64,000 nt of DNA from Acinetobacter colistiniresistens. GTDB lineage: Bacteria > Pseudomonadota > Gammaproteobacteria > Pseudomonadales > Moraxellaceae. The notes below the pieces were generated by a model that worked only from the letters and a program-made list of their open reading frames with translations, did not search any database and was not told where the DNA came from. The stretch's first letter is position 1, and each line of letters starts with the position of its first letter. A program made the translations under genes and the position numbers. The DNA is taken from contig NZ_CP102099.1 in assembly GCF_024582815.1 (NCBI RefSeq), forward strand, positions 1,426,001-1,490,000, written 5' to 3'. Below, piece after piece: positions 1 through 9,498 of the stretch.

Positions 1-477
1 TGCCTGAGGATGTAATTTTTTCAGTGGGAATAAGAACAGATAAACTGTGACATTATCTATAGAGGTCATATGCTGTTCAAGTTTTTGGCAATAAGGACAG
101 TCAGGATCGCTAAAGACGTACAGGATACGATCTCCCTTGCCTTTGACATATTTGATTGCTTGATCGAGCGGCAGTTGTTTGACATCAATTTTTCCAAATT
201 CGGCTAAGTGCTCTTCGGTCAGATTTTTCTTGTTTTTGACATCGAGGAGGTTACCGAAAAACAGATACTTGGCGGTTTCATCAGTATAGATGATTTTACC
301 TGCGGCATAGACTTCATAAATACCCGGTAAAGGAGAAGGACTAACCGATTTGACCGGAATATCTGGATAATTCTGTTTGAAGTTGCGTTCCAGTGTTTTG
401 CTATCGGCATGTAATGTTTGTAAGCCAAAAAGGCTAAGCGTGATAGCGGATAACCATGTTTTGATCGTTATTTTCAT
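1..477 (-). CDS. dsbC: Thiol:disulfide interchange protein DsbC, C-terminus beyond window
   Basis: Periplasmic disulfide isomerase of the DsbC/DsbG family, which reshuffles wrong disulfides in exported proteins. The visible 159 residues begin with a Sec signal peptide (MKITIKTWLS, cleavage likely after LHA near residue 24). An N-terminal dimerisation-type region follows, then the start of the thioredoxin fold with the active site CPYC at residues 127-130, preceded by VFSDPD, a typical DsbC context. The CPYC active site favours DsbC over DsbG (usually CPYC too, but with a different flank), so the symbol is likely rather than certain. The gene is cut by the window start and reads leftwards. The next gene upstream (552-878) is on the same strand with a 74-base gap. 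Confidence 0.9.
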   Translation of the reverse strand, partial: MKITIKTWLSAITLSLFGLQTLHADSKTLERNFKQNYPDIPVKSVSPSPLPGIYEVYAAGKIIYTDETAKYLFFGNLLDVKNKKNLTEEHLAEFGKIDVKQLPLDQAIKYVKGKGDRILYVFSDPDCPYCQKLEQHMTSIDNVTVYLFLFPLKKLHPQA

Positions 478-551
478 GTGGAATCGATTGTGTTGAGAAT
501 ATAGGAACAATAACGTCGATTTAAACTTTCGACAAGAACAGCGATGAAACT

Positions 552-878
552 TTATTTTAAATAGGGCTGCATCGCCAATTGAAGTAATTCAATCAGCTCA
601 GGGTCCATATAGTGATAGTCATCTGGAATATCGAGCACAAACACTTTTTTATGCGCTAGTTGTTTGGAAAACTGTTCTTTGATCTGTTGCTTGTGTCGAG
701 ATTCCATCACAAAGATTTGCTCAGCCCAAGCAATGTCTTTTAATGAAATGGTGTGTTTGGCATGACGGCTGGTGCCAGCTGAACGGGTACGTAGACCATA
801 CCCTTGTGCGAAAATACGTTCAGCTGTTGGACTGCGCCATTGGTTACGGCTGCAAATAAAGAGAATATTCAGAATCAA
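552..878 (-). CDS. Low-molecular-weight protein tyrosine phosphatase-like protein
   Basis: Small protein (about 108 residues) with the phosphatase P-loop CX5R(S/T) near its N-terminus, seen as ICSRNQWRS, where the Cys would be the nucleophile and the Arg would bind phosphate. A later DIPDDY stretch could supply the general acid Asp. It is shorter than classical LMW-PTPs (about 150 residues). The start is a choice between TTG at 887 and TTG at 878. I prefer 878: it overlaps the TGA stop of the upstream gene as TTGA and has GGA four bases ahead, an arrangement suggesting translational coupling. No gene encoding a tyrosine kinase is adjacent, so the substrate is unknown. Confidence 0.75.
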   Translation of the reverse strand: MILNILFICSRNQWRSPTAERIFAQGYGLRTRSAGTSRHAKHTISLKDIAWAEQIFVMESRHKQQIKEQFSKQLAHKKVFVLDIPDDYHYMDPELIELLQLAMQPYLK

Positions 879-1108
879 AGAGTCCAATAATTAAAACGGG
901 CATCATGTAAAGATTGAGCTTTAGAAATGCGAGGATATTCGATTCTTAATTGCTTTGCCCGAGCAAGTTTAACTTGTCTTGTATAGAGATATTTCCATTG
1001 CTTTACAGGCTTCCACAAACGTGTTGTGTGTCTACAGTCTCGGCCTCGAAATAAAAACTTTTGCTTACGTCGCCATGCTCGGTTACGTTGTTGTGCTAAA
1101 TCATCCAT
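875..1108 (-). CDS. Small basic hypothetical protein
   Basis: 77 residues, rich in Arg, Lys and Trp (MDDLAQQRNRAWRRKQKFLF at the start), with no signal peptide or membrane segment. I do not recognise a family. Its stop codon overlaps the likely TTG start of the phosphatase-like gene, which supports it being a real, co-translated gene. The ribosome binding site is poor, and the ATG lies just after a terminator-like stem-loop, so expression may be low. It could also be a chance reading frame. Confidence 0.45.
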   Translation of the reverse strand: MDDLAQQRNRAWRRKQKFLFRGRDCRHTTRLWKPVKQWKYLYTRQVKLARAKQLRIEYPRISKAQSLHDARFNYWTL

Positions 1109-1112
1109 TATA

Positions 1113-1164
1113 AAAAACTCATGAGTTAATCGGGTTCAGCAGCCGCGATAACACATGAGTTTTT
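1113..1164 (-). terminator. Possible terminator downstream of ygfZ
   Basis: Perfect 11-base arms (1113-1123 and 1154-1164, AAAAACTCATG against CATGAGTTTTT) enclose a 30-base loop. Read on the minus strand it follows the ygfZ stop and ends in a T run. The long loop lowers confidence. Confidence 0.45.
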
Positions 1165-1197
1165 ACTATAATATTAAAGCCTAATTTCCACAAGGAT

Positions 1198-1920
1198 TTA
1201 ACTTGGTCGAGCGACATCGCCATTCAGTGTTTCAGGCAGCTCTAAAACAGTTACACCAAGTTCTGTTAAGGCTGCGGGTTTGGCAATCACAAGTGCCAGA
1301 TAACCAGTTTCAAAGGCAACACTATTGACTACTTCAACATCTTTACTGAGTTGCGTTGCTGGGGCTGGCAGACCACCTTCGGCTTGAATTAAATGCAACC
1401 AATGCTTTGGTTTGGCTTTAAACCAAAGACGTGCCACGATTTCTTGGCCAAGATAACAGCCCTTATCAAAATGTACGCCATCGCGTTGATGTAATCGTAA
1501 TTCTTGTGGTTGGAATAGGTGTTCTGTACTTTGACTAATCCAAGCTTGCCCAGACTGAATTGCCTGAACTTGCCAAGTACTGATATCGCTTACTGTTGCA
1601 GAAAACTCAGTTTGAATACCATTTACTGTTGGGTAAACAGGGCTGATTTGTTCTAACTTCATTTTAGAAAAAGCACCAAACTTTTTAATATGCTTAGCAA
1701 ATTCTTCGGCTTGGTCCTGCGTGGTCACAAGTTCAAAGCTCTCTGGGGTGAGTCTTTTAATCCATAAACCAAAATGAATACGTCCTTTTAAATCACAAAT
1801 AGCGGTATAGCGATTTTCATTTTCAGGTATCCGTTCGACATGAATGGTCACCTGACCTTGTAAAAATTTCTGTGCATCTACACCATTTAAGCTAAAAGCA
1901 GTAAAAGCAAGCTGGCTCAT
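1198..1920 (-). CDS. ygfZ: Folate-binding protein YgfZ (GcvT-like)
   Basis: Tetrahydrofolate-dependent helper for assembly or repair of certain iron-sulfur proteins. The diagnostic motif K-G-C-Y-L-G-Q-E is present at residues 153-160 (DKGCYLGQEIVARL), with the conserved Cys at 155. At 240 residues it is shorter than E. coli YgfZ (about 326) because the C-terminal region is reduced, a common form in this group of bacteria. The N-terminal GcvT-like part (NGVDAQKFLQGQVT) is intact. ATG at 1920 is the only sensible start. A divergent SRPBCC gene begins at 2109. Confidence 0.9.
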   Translation of the reverse strand: MSQLAFTAFSLNGVDAQKFLQGQVTIHVERIPENENRYTAICDLKGRIHFGLWIKRLTPESFELVTTQDQAEEFAKHIKKFGAFSKMKLEQISPVYPTVNGIQTEFSATVSDISTWQVQAIQSGQAWISQSTEHLFQPQELRLHQRDGVHFDKGCYLGQEIVARLWFKAKPKHWLHLIQAEGGLPAPATQLSKDVEVVNSVAFETGYLALVIAKPAALTELGVTVLELPETLNGDVARPS

Positions 1921-2108
1921 AGATCAATCCTAAATCTGCGTTCTGATCACTAAAATATGGATTGTTATTTTGCGCCATTTTTCACAAAAAAGCAGCTTTA
2001 GATTCTCGATAATCGTGCTCAAATGAGCGATTGAAGGCATGGCATTTGTACAGCAAATCGCTATGATAAATCGATCCAGCGCAAGAATTGTAAGATTGGA
2101 GAATAATA

Positions 2109-2552
2109 ATGACGGGTACAGTAAAATTACATCGTGTATTAAATGCGCCACCTGCTCGGGTTTTTAAAGCCTTTTTAGATCCAGATGCCTTGGTCAAATG
2201 GTTACCACCGCATGGATTCACAGCAAAAATCCATCATCTTGATCCACAAGAGGGTGGTAGCTATAAAATGTTATTTACCAATTTTTCAACAGGACACTCT
2301 CATTCTTTTGGTGGAAGCTATATCGAACTGGTTCCCAATGAACGCTTGCGTTATACCAGTCGTTTTGATGACCCAAACCTGCCCGGTGATATTCAGGTGA
2401 CGATTCAACTCAAACAAGTATTGGTCGGTACTGAAATCCATATTACCCAAGAAGGGATACCAGACGTGATTCCAGTTGAAGCGTGTTATTTAGGCTGGCA
2501 AGAATCATTGTATTTGCTTGGCTTATTGGTGCAGGTTGAGATTCCAGATTAG
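2109..2552 (+). CDS. SRPBCC (AHSA1/START-like) family protein
   Basis: 147-residue cytosolic protein with the pattern of the activator-of-Hsp90 homologue 1 (AHSA1) branch of the SRPBCC fold: an N-terminal VLNAPPARVFKAFLDPDAL, then KWLPPHGF, a central GGSY, and a C-terminal GWQESLYLLGLL helix. The fold makes a hydrophobic ligand pocket; neither ligand nor reaction can be told from sequence. ATG at 2109 is preceded by GGAGAATA, a good ribosome binding site. The following genes run the same way with short gaps, so a small operon through 3729 is possible. Confidence 0.85.
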   Translation: MTGTVKLHRVLNAPPARVFKAFLDPDALVKWLPPHGFTAKIHHLDPQEGGSYKMLFTNFSTGHSHSFGGSYIELVPNERLRYTSRFDDPNLPGDIQVTIQLKQVLVGTEIHITQEGIPDVIPVEACYLGWQESLYLLGLLVQVEIPD

Positions 2553-2613
2553 AAATTGAAAAAGCAGAATCAGCTTAAAAATACAGTTTATGATGATGAC
2601 ATCGGGGGATGCT

Positions 2614-2952
2614 ATGTCAGGACAAGCAATTGTTGAACACCGTGAACAGCTTGCACGTCGTGCAATGCGAGAAGCTTTAGAAAACCAACAGGCCGAAGAC
2701 AGTGTAGAGCTATTTATTCAACACCATCTTGAGGAGGTTGAATCTGCATATTGGCAAAAACATTTTGGGACACCTACTCCAACACCGTTACAGGTGTTAG
2801 AGATTTTAGTCTTGGATCATCAATGCGATGATGACGGCTTAGAACCGCATGAGATGCTTGATTTTACTTTGCCCGATGGAATGACCAATTATGTGATTTG
2901 TGTAAGTTTTGATGCAAAAGGGCAGGTGATTGATATCGCAATGGAAAGCTAA
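2614..2952 (+). CDS. DUF2004-like protein
   Basis: Small acidic protein of 112 residues. The C-terminal half (DGMTNYVICVSFDAKGQVID ending in AMES) resembles DUF2004 proteins, whose function is unknown. The N-terminal part is helical and charged. An ATG lies in frame at 2590, but ATG 2614 is better placed: GGGGGA sits five bases ahead of it, whereas 2590 has no ribosome binding site. No signal peptide or membrane segment is visible. Confidence 0.65.
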   Translation: MSGQAIVEHREQLARRAMREALENQQAEDSVELFIQHHLEEVESAYWQKHFGTPTPTPLQVLEILVLDHQCDDDGLEPHEMLDFTLPDGMTNYVICVSFDAKGQVIDIAMES

Positions 2953-2975
2953 GCCTAAATTGTAGGCGAGTGTGT

Positions 2976-3332
2976 ATGCAAATCGAGATTAAACGTATTT
3001 ATGATCCTATCGCCGTTTCCGATGGCAAACGTGTCTTGGTAGATCGTTTATGGCCGAGAGGAATATCGAAAGAACGGGCACATTTGGATTTATGGCTCAA
3101 GGAAATTGCCCCCTCAACCGAGTTGCGACAGGCATTTTGTCATCAAGCCGAGCATTGGCTGAGTTTTCAGCAGGGCTATTATCAAGAATTAAGTCATAAT
3201 CCACATGTTCAAGAACTGAGAGAGATGGCCAAACAGCAACCTTTAACGCTGATTTATGCGGCCAAAGACCCAGCCTTGAATCATGCTTTGGTACTGAAGA
3301 ATTATCTACTTGGGAAAGAGATTCAAGGCTGA
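2976..3332 (+). CDS. DUF488 family protein
   Basis: 118-residue cytosolic protein with the DUF488 signature: IEIKRIYDP, then VDRLWPRGISKE, then LTLIYAAKD near the C-terminus. Members are widespread and of unknown function. A GTG lies in frame at 2970, but ATG 2976 has AGGCGAG just ahead and is the likely start. It follows the DUF2004-like gene by 23 bases and is probably transcribed with it. Confidence 0.85.
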   Translation: MQIEIKRIYDPIAVSDGKRVLVDRLWPRGISKERAHLDLWLKEIAPSTELRQAFCHQAEHWLSFQQGYYQELSHNPHVQELREMAKQQPLTLIYAAKDPALNHALVLKNYLLGKEIQG

Positions 3333-3384
3333 AATTTTGAAAAAGTAGCGTCTATCCATCATAATAGCCTTTTGAGTTTTTTTT

Positions 3385-3729
3385 ATGTCTTTTCCAAATT
3401 GCCCACAATGCCAATCAGAATATACTTACCAAGATGGCGATTTATTGATTTGTCCTGAATGTTCACATGAATGGAAGGAAGGGGAAGCTGTTGCTTCAGA
3501 AGTACAGGACATTATTAAAGATGCCAACGGAAATGTCTTGGCTGATGGTGATAGTGTAACGGTCGTGAAAGATCTAAAAATTAAAGGTTCATCTTCTGTG
3601 GTGAAGGTTGGAACAAAGGTCAAAAGCATTCGCTTGGTTGCCGATGCAAGTGATGGTCATAACATTGATTGTAAAATTGATGGTGTTGGTGCGATGAAAC
3701 TTAAGTCTGAATTCGTGAAAAAAGTTTAA
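3385..3729 (+). CDS. yjdM: Zinc-ribbon protein YjdM (PhnA family)
   Basis: 114 residues with an N-terminal zinc ribbon made of two CxxC pairs (C6/C9 and C23/C26: CPQCQ and CPECSHEW) followed by a C-terminal beta domain ([15 protein letters not shown], then [10 protein letters not shown]). This is the YjdM layout, formerly called PhnA although it is not phosphonoacetate hydrolase. The cellular role is unclear. A strong intrinsic terminator follows 12 bases after the stop. Confidence 0.9.
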   Translation: MSFPNCPQCQSEYTYQDGDLLICPECSHEWKEGEAVASEVQDIIKDANGNVLADGDSVTVVKDLKIKGSSSVVKVGTKVKSIRLVADASDGHNIDCKIDGVGAMKLKSEFVKKV

Positions 3730-3740
3730 TCATCTGATCT

Positions 3741-3768
3741 AAAAAGGAGTATGTAGATGCTCCTTTTT
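3741..3768 (+). terminator. Intrinsic terminator after yjdM
   Basis: Nine-base perfect stem (AAAAAGGAG with CTCCTTTTT) around a 10-base loop, the T run being part of the 3' arm. Confidence 0.75.
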
Positions 3769-4039
3769 AGATTTAGGCTGGAGAGGTAATTATTTTCTTT
3801 ATCTGCTATTTAGTTGATTATTTTAACTGAAATTGTGGAGCGTTGTGATCACGGGATTAGGTATTAATCGCTCCTAAGTAATAAGGTATGATCTTGATTA
3901 AAGCATAATATATTGATTTATTATTAATAATCATTGTGTTTCTATGGTGCTAAGTCGATTCACAGTTTTTACATAATCGACAACTTTTTCAGTAGAAAAA
4001 TTTATACTTGAAATTTCATCAAATAAATAGCTCTAATAA
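3769..4039. other. AT-rich intergenic region upstream of acyl-CoA ligase
   Basis: About 270 bases with no reading frame of note, no tRNA and no clear hairpin. It presumably holds the promoter of the acyl-CoA ligase gene, but I find no convincing -35/-10 pair or FadR-like palindrome. Confidence 0.5.
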
Positions 4040-5719
4040 ATGAAAATCGAACGTCCTTGGTATAATGAATATCAGAAGTATAATGTTGCTTATCAATTAA
4101 AATCACCTAGCGAGCATGAATCTTTAATTGAGATGCTAGAGCAATCTTTTCAGCAATTCAGTAATGCTGCTGCTTTTATTTTTTATGATCAAATCCTTTC
4201 TTTTACTGAGCTTGATCAGCTTAGTCTGCGATTTGCCAGTTATTTACAACAGTTAAATTTAGCTCAGCAAACCCGCATTGCAATCATGCTCCCGAATTTA
4301 CTGCAATATCCAGTCATTGCCTGTGCCATTCTTCGTGCGGGTTATATTGCAGTTAATGTGAATCCTCATTATACCCCCCGTGAGCTTCAGTATCAGCTCA
4401 ATGATTCTGGCGCAGAGGTCTTGATTATTATTGATGATGCGATTCCAGCTTTTCAGCAAATTGAAGCACAAACCAAGGTCAAGACGATTATCCAGACCTC
4501 GATTCCGGATTTATTGACGGAGGAAACACGATTTAAATATCCACACTTGCAAGAAAGCAAAGTGGTTCAACATGAGCTTATCGGTAATGTATATCAATTT
4601 AAAAGCATCATGAATGAGGTTGGTTCTACGCATTATCAACGCCCAGCACTCCAGCTTCATGATATTGCCTTACTACAATATACTGGTGGCACAACGGGTC
4701 TTTCAAAAGGCACCATCCTAACGCACGGTAATTTATTTATTAATACTTTGCAGATGGATGCCGCTTTTTCTTCAAATTTGTTGTTATCGTCTCAAGGTGG
4801 CAGTAGTCGAATTTTATGCCTTCTGCCGTTTTATCATATATTTGCTTTTTCTTTCAGTATTTTATATAGCCTTTATTTAGGTCAGACGGTCGTACTCATA
4901 TTGAATCCACGCGACATCAATTACATTCTAGACGCTTGGCGCCGTTACTCTCCAAATGTATTTCCTGGTGTCAACACGATATTTAATACTCTCGCCAATC
5001 AACCTGATTTTAAGGAAATAGATTTTTCTGACTTCAAACTGGCCGTGAGTGGCGGGATGCCAACCTTGCAGGCAACAGCAGATTTATGGCAGCAGTTGAC
5101 GGGCAATATTATTTGTGAGGTCTATGGCCTTTCTGAGACAGGGCCTTTAGCTACGTTTAATCCCAAAGGGCAAACGACTTTTAGTGGCAAGGTGGGTATC
5201 CCGGTCCCCTTAACGGATGTCGTGATTATTGATCAGCATGGCAATCCACTGCCCTATGGTCAGCCAGGTGAAGTGGCCATACGTGGCCCACAAGTGATGC
5301 AGGGCTATTGGCAAAAACCAGAAGAAACAGCACAGGTTATGACTCGGGATCAACTGTTCCGTTCAGGTGACATTGGCATAATGGATGAGCAGGGATTTAT
5401 TGAACTGATTGATAGAAAGAAAGATATGATCGTTGTTTCTGGATTTAATGTTTATCCAAGGGAAATTGAAGAAGTTGTCGCCCAGTATCATAAGGTGCTC
5501 GAGGTGGCTGCGATTGGGGTAAAGGATGAAAAATCTGGTGAAGTTCCAAAAATCTTTATTGTGAGTAAAGATCCATCTTTAACGGAAGAGGAAATTTTAA
5601 GCTATACCAAAGCTCATTTGACCGCCTATAAATGTCCAAAATATATTGAGTTTGTACAAGAGTTACCGAAATCAAATATCGGAAAAATACTACGTCGACA
5701 TTTAAAAGAACAACAGTAG
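4040..5719 (+). CDS. fadD: Long-chain fatty acid-CoA ligase
   Basis: ATP-dependent acyl-CoA synthetase that activates fatty acids for beta-oxidation or lipid synthesis. 559 residues, the usual FadD length. The ANL-superfamily motifs are in order: the phosphate-binding loop YTGGTTGLSKG at residues 214-224, YGLSETGP around 365, the GDIGIMDEQG aspartate, the RKKDMIVVSGFNVYP hinge, and the C-terminal catalytic lysine in KSNIGKILRR. The FadD-like start (ERPWYNEY) fits long-chain ligases. There is no beta-oxidation neighbour, so it may be one of several paralogues. The ribosome binding site before ATG 4040 is weak. Confidence 0.88.
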   Translation: MKIERPWYNEYQKYNVAYQLKSPSEHESLIEMLEQSFQQFSNAAAFIFYDQILSFTELDQLSLRFASYLQQLNLAQQTRIAIMLPNLLQYPVIACAILRAGYIAVNVNPHYTPRELQYQLNDSGAEVLIIIDDAIPAFQQIEAQTKVKTIIQTSIPDLLTEETRFKYPHLQESKVVQHELIGNVYQFKSIMNEVGSTHYQRPALQLHDIALLQYTGGTTGLSKGTILTHGNLFINTLQMDAAFSSNLLLSSQGGSSRILCLLPFYHIFAFSFSILYSLYLGQTVVLILNPRDINYILDAWRRYSPNVFPGVNTIFNTLANQPDFKEIDFSDFKLAVSGGMPTLQATADLWQQLTGNIICEVYGLSETGPLATFNPKGQTTFSGKVGIPVPLTDVVIIDQHGNPLPYGQPGEVAIRGPQVMQGYWQKPEETAQVMTRDQLFRSGDIGIMDEQGFIELIDRKKDMIVVSGFNVYPREIEEVVAQYHKVLEVAAIGVKDEKSGEVPKIFIVSKDPSLTEEEILSYTKAHLTAYKCPKYIEFVQELPKSNIGKILRRHLKEQQ

Positions 5720-5868
5720 GAGATGTTTGGCCTTGGTCTGGTTTTATAGTTTGATGCAGTCGGTCAATTACTAAAATTGAACAAAAAACAAGCTTTTTAA
5801 ACTGGGATAGCTGAACTATATTGGTGGAGATAACAAACAATGATTAACTCCAATAAATAGAGGTTCTT

Positions 5869-6204
5869 ATGTCAGGGTGGTTTGAAGTAAGTAAGGCGAG
5901 TGATGGGCAATATCGTTTTGTACTTAAGGCAGGAAATGGTGAACCAATTTTAAATAGTGAATTATATAAAACCAAAGCAGCAGCATTGAATGGGATCACA
6001 TCAGTACAGAAAAATAGTCCTGATGATGGTCGATATGATCGCTTAACCTCAAAGAATGAAAAACCATATTTTAATTTGAAAGCAGCCAATCATCAGGTCA
6101 TTGGAACCAGTCAGCTGTATTCCAGTGAGCAGTCGCGTGACAAGGGCATTGAATCTGTGAAAAATAATGGGCCATCTGAAACTATTAAAGATTTAACTGT
6201 TTAA
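5869..6204 (+). CDS. YegP family protein (two DUF1508 repeats)
   Basis: 111 residues made of two tandem DUF1508 units: the first around residues 3-52 (WFEVSKASDGQYRFVLKAGN), the second around 55-104 (KPYFNLKAANHQVIGTSQLY). Each has the F.LKA.NG..I..S..Y pattern followed by a helix with G(I)xSV. Function is unknown; the family is small and soluble. Its start follows AGAGGTTCTT. It ends just before a bidirectional terminator shared with proS. Confidence 0.9.
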   Translation: MSGWFEVSKASDGQYRFVLKAGNGEPILNSELYKTKAAALNGITSVQKNSPDDGRYDRLTSKNEKPYFNLKAANHQVIGTSQLYSSEQSRDKGIESVKNNGPSETIKDLTV

Positions 6205-6210
6205 TCAATA

Positions 6211-6239
6211 AAAAAGCCGTTTCATTGAAACGGCTTTTT
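6211..6239. terminator. Bidirectional terminator between yegP-like gene and proS
   Basis: Thirteen-base perfect stem (arms 6211-6223 and 6227-6239, AAAAAGCCGTTTC) with a three-base loop. A and T runs on both sides let it stop both convergent transcripts. Confidence 0.85.
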
Positions 6240-6256
6240 TATCTCTAGAGTTCAGA

Positions 6257-7972
6257 TTAGCGGATCAATTTCGCCAATAATTCTTCTTTATTGAGGTTGC
6301 TGGCTTCAGCATCACGACGGCCTTTGTATTCGAAGGTACCTGCATCGAGACCCTTTTCACCAATCACGATACGGTGTGGAATACCCATCAATTCAAGATC
6401 AGAAAATTTTACGCCTGGACGTTCGTTACGGTCATCCAGTAGGACATCATAACCCTGTGCTTGCAATTCTGCATAAAGTGCTTCAGCGGCTTCGAGAGTG
6501 CGTGGTGATTTATGGGCATTCATTGGCACAATCGCAACTTCAAAAGGTGCAATCGCTTGAGGCCAGATAATCCCTTTGTCATCAAAGTTCTGCTCAATAG
6601 CAGATGCGATCACACGAGTCACGCCGATACCATAGCAACCCATGGTCACGGTGAGGGGTTTGCCATCTTCACCCAGCACTTTACAGTTTAATGCTTCTGA
6701 GTATTTGGTACCCAGCTGGAAGATATGACCAACTTCAATCCCGCGTTTAATTTGAATTGTGCCTTTACCATCTGGAGATGGATCGCCTTCAACTACGTTA
6801 CGCAGGTCAAAGAATTCGGTAAATGTCGCATCACGATCCCAGTTTACTCCAGTTGCGTGCTTGTCGACTTCATTTGCCCCCGCAACGAAGTCAGACAGTA
6901 CCGATGCAGCACGGTCTACAATCACGGTGAGCCCTTTTTCAACTAAGCCTTGCGGGCCGCAGAAGCCTGCCGTTAAGCCATGTTGTTGCAATTGCTCTTC
7001 AGTGGCAAATGTTAAAGGTGCTGCAATTAAGGGATGCTTTTCAGCTTTAATATCATTGAGTTCATGGTCACCACGCAAGAACAGGGCAACTACAGGTGTA
7101 TTGCCTTTTTCATCTGTTGGACCTTGTACCAATAATGCTTTGACAGATTGTTTTGCATCGGCATTTAAGAACTGACACACATCAGCAATGGTTTTCTGAT
7201 TTGGGGTGTCAACCACGCTGTAGGCTTGGGTTGCAGCAGCACGTTCACCGACCAAAAGCGCTTCAGCCATTTCAACATTGGCTGCATAGTCAGATTCAGT
7301 AGAGAAGGCAATATCATCTTCACCGCTGGCTGCAAGGACATGAAATTCATGTGATGCAGAGCCACCAATTGATCCTGTATCTGCTTGTACTGGACGGAAA
7401 TCCAGCCCCAGACGGGTGAAGATACGGCTATAGGTGTCATACATCACATCATAAGTTTCTTGTAATGATGCTTGATCGATGTGGAAAGAATAAGCATCTT
7501 TCATGATGAATTCGCGAGAACGCATTACACCGAAACGTGGACGAATTTCATCACGGAATTTGGTTTGAATTTGATAGAAATTCAACGGCAATTGTTTATA
7601 ACTTTTCAGTTCATTACGTGCTAAATCAGTAATGACTTCTTCGTGGGTTGGCCCAAGCACGAATGGATTGTCATGACGATCTTTAAAACGTAGAAGTTCT
7701 GGCCCATATTGTTCAAAACGGCCAGATTCTTCCCAAAGCGCTGCAGGTTGGGTCACTGGCATAAATACTTCCAATGCGCCAGAGCGATTCATTTCTTCAC
7801 GTACAATCGCATCTACTTTCTTTAAAACACGCGTTCCCATGGGCAACCAAGAGTATAAGCCAGAAGCGAGTTTACGAATCATCCCCGCACGTAACATCAG
7901 CTGATGAGAAATGACCTCAGCATCATTTGGGGTTTCTCTTAACGTTGCAAATAAAAAGCGGCTTGCGCGCAT
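6257..7972 (-). CDS. proS: Prolyl-tRNA synthetase
   Basis: Charges tRNA-Pro. 571 residues, matching the bacterial type that carries an editing (INS) domain between motifs 2 and 3. The class II motifs are visible: motif 1 around [19 protein letters not shown], motif 2 at [20 protein letters not shown], and motif 3 at [17 protein letters not shown]. The editing domain lies roughly at residues 230-390, and the C-terminal anticodon-binding domain includes [16 protein letters not shown] 7972 begins [13 protein letters not shown], the family's usual start. Confidence 0.98.
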   Translation of the reverse strand: MRASRFLFATLRETPNDAEVISHQLMLRAGMIRKLASGLYSWLPMGTRVLKKVDAIVREEMNRSGALEVFMPVTQPAALWEESGRFEQYGPELLRFKDRHDNPFVLGPTHEEVITDLARNELKSYKQLPLNFYQIQTKFRDEIRPRFGVMRSREFIMKDAYSFHIDQASLQETYDVMYDTYSRIFTRLGLDFRPVQADTGSIGGSASHEFHVLAASGEDDIAFSTESDYAANVEMAEALLVGERAAATQAYSVVDTPNQKTIADVCQFLNADAKQSVKALLVQGPTDEKGNTPVVALFLRGDHELNDIKAEKHPLIAAPLTFATEEQLQQHGLTAGFCGPQGLVEKGLTVIVDRAASVLSDFVAGANEVDKHATGVNWDRDATFTEFFDLRNVVEGDPSPDGKGTIQIKRGIEVGHIFQLGTKYSEALNCKVLGEDGKPLTVTMGCYGIGVTRVIASAIEQNFDDKGIIWPQAIAPFEVAIVPMNAHKSPRTLEAAEALYAELQAQGYDVLLDDRNERPGVKFSDLELMGIPHRIVIGEKGLDAGTFEYKGRRDAEASNLNKEELLAKLIR

Positions 7973-8160
7973 GGAAACTGTCCTAAAGTTAAGTGTTATT
8001 TAAAAAGTGCTACAACAACGAGCAAAATAATATGCCCAGTTTTGGGCAATGGGCATTATGACATGAATCATTCAATTTGGCGCAGTATAAAGTAGAGCTG
8101 AGTATTTAAATATTCGAATTACTTAAAATTTAATGTCGAGATTGTAAAAGGGCATATGGA

Positions 8161-8814
8161 TTAAGTCGGGCCCAGCGCATTTAAGCGCTGGATAATATCG
8201 CTATACTCGACTTCAGTCTTGTGATAGGCATTACGGAGGCTTTCCACCGTTTTTTTGATGTTCTCAATATTTTGAGTGTTATTTTCCAGATTGTTTTTAA
8301 GCTGTGCTGGCAGTACTTCACCTTTACGATGATATTCCATCTCCTGACGTTTAAACGCGATTTTATCCTTTTGTAATTGTTGTAATTGTTCTTGCTGATA
8401 GTTTAGCTGTTTTTTCAGGTTCGCCAAAATTTGGTCTCGTTTTGTTGCGGCAATTTGTGGGTTGCCATAGGCGCGTTTTAGTCTTAAGTCCTGTTCGCGA
8501 CGACGCGCTACGGATTCCCGTTGTGCAGATTGTTGGGCATCTGCTGCTGCGTTGTAGGGGTTATTCCGTTTTATCACTTGCATGTTGCGATCTAGTGCTT
8601 CGTAGCCGTAACGAATATGATTTGGGGAAACGGAAGTGCTGACATTGGCAACGCCATTTTTGTCATAGTAACGATACCAGACAGCTTTAGGTTGTTCTGT
8701 GGTAGCAGCACTGGAATAGCTAACAAAACACAATAGAAAAAATGAACAAATGTAAGTACGAGTAATCGTTGTAAAGTGACCCATGCGAAAACCGCACTTT
8801 AACGAACCAGTCAT
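8161..8814 (-). CDS. Exported DUF4124 domain protein with coiled coil
   Basis: 217 residues. A hydrophobic stretch near residues 18-36 (YICSFFLLCFVSYSSAA) is a signal peptide or anchor. It is followed by a DUF4124-type segment (VWYRYYDKNGVANVSTSVSP), then a long charged, Gln-rich helix likely to form a coiled coil (residues 85-215). Function is unknown; DUF4124 proteins are small cell-envelope proteins of proteobacteria. ATG 8814 has GGGGAA five bases ahead, so I keep it over the internal ATG at 8784. Confidence 0.75.
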   Translation of the reverse strand: MTGSLKCGFRMGHFTTITRTYICSFFLLCFVSYSSAATTEQPKAVWYRYYDKNGVANVSTSVSPNHIRYGYEALDRNMQVIKRNNPYNAAADAQQSAQRESVARRREQDLRLKRAYGNPQIAATKRDQILANLKKQLNYQQEQLQQLQKDKIAFKRQEMEYHRKGEVLPAQLKNNLENNTQNIENIKKTVESLRNAYHKTEVEYSDIIQRLNALGPT

Positions 8815-9091
8815 TACATTCCCCGAAAAAAGTTAATTAAATCACTTATTTTTAAATAATAATCAGTTGTATATTAGTGCTAATTTCTACATTTAAAAAT
8901 AGTTATTCAGCAAAAAAATTAGGAATTTAATTAAAAGTGTGAACTGTTTGTGATTGTGTAGAGAAACTGATAGGTTGGTTCAAAAACTTCATTGATAATG
9001 CAAGTAAAGATATGTTAAAAATATCAACTAATCTGTATAAAACAAATTAAACCAACCATAATTTGTATTGAGTATTGGGGCGGGACAATAA

Positions 9092-9475
9092 ATGGAAGAT
9101 AAATTTCAAAATTTAAAGGTGATGGTGATTGACGATTCAAAAACGATTCGTCGTACAGCTGAAACGTTATTGCAGCGTGAAGGTTGTGAAGTCATTACCG
9201 CTGTTGATGGCTTTGAAGCATTGTCAAAAATTGCAGAAGCCAATCCTGATATCGTTTTTGTTGATATCATGATGCCTCGTTTAGATGGTTATCAAACCTG
9301 TGCATTAATTAAAAATTCTCTAAGTTATCAAAATATTCCAGTGATTATGCTATCAAGCAAAGACGGTTTGTTTGACCAGGCAAAAGGGCGTGTTGTGGGC
9401 TCGGATGAATATTTAACCAAGCCATTTAGTAAAGATGAGTTGTTAAACGCGATTCGCAACCACGTTAGTGCATAA
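9092..9475 (+). CDS. pilG: Twitching motility response regulator PilG
   Basis: Single-domain CheY-like receiver, 127 residues, the first gene of the type IV pilus chemosensory operon. In Pseudomonas and Acinetobacter the phosphorylated form promotes pilus extension. Acidic pocket D14/D15, phospho-acceptor D58 (VFVDIMMPRLDGYQ) and the conserved Lys in LTKPFSKDE are all present. ATG 9092 follows GGGCGGGA. The gene sits 277 bases downstream of a divergently transcribed gene, so the operon promoter should lie in 8815-9091. Confidence 0.95.
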   Translation: MEDKFQNLKVMVIDDSKTIRRTAETLLQREGCEVITAVDGFEALSKIAEANPDIVFVDIMMPRLDGYQTCALIKNSLSYQNIPVIMLSSKDGLFDQAKGRVVGSDEYLTKPFSKDELLNAIRNHVSA

Positions 9476-9498
9476 TAAAAGTTAAGATTGAGGAAAAA

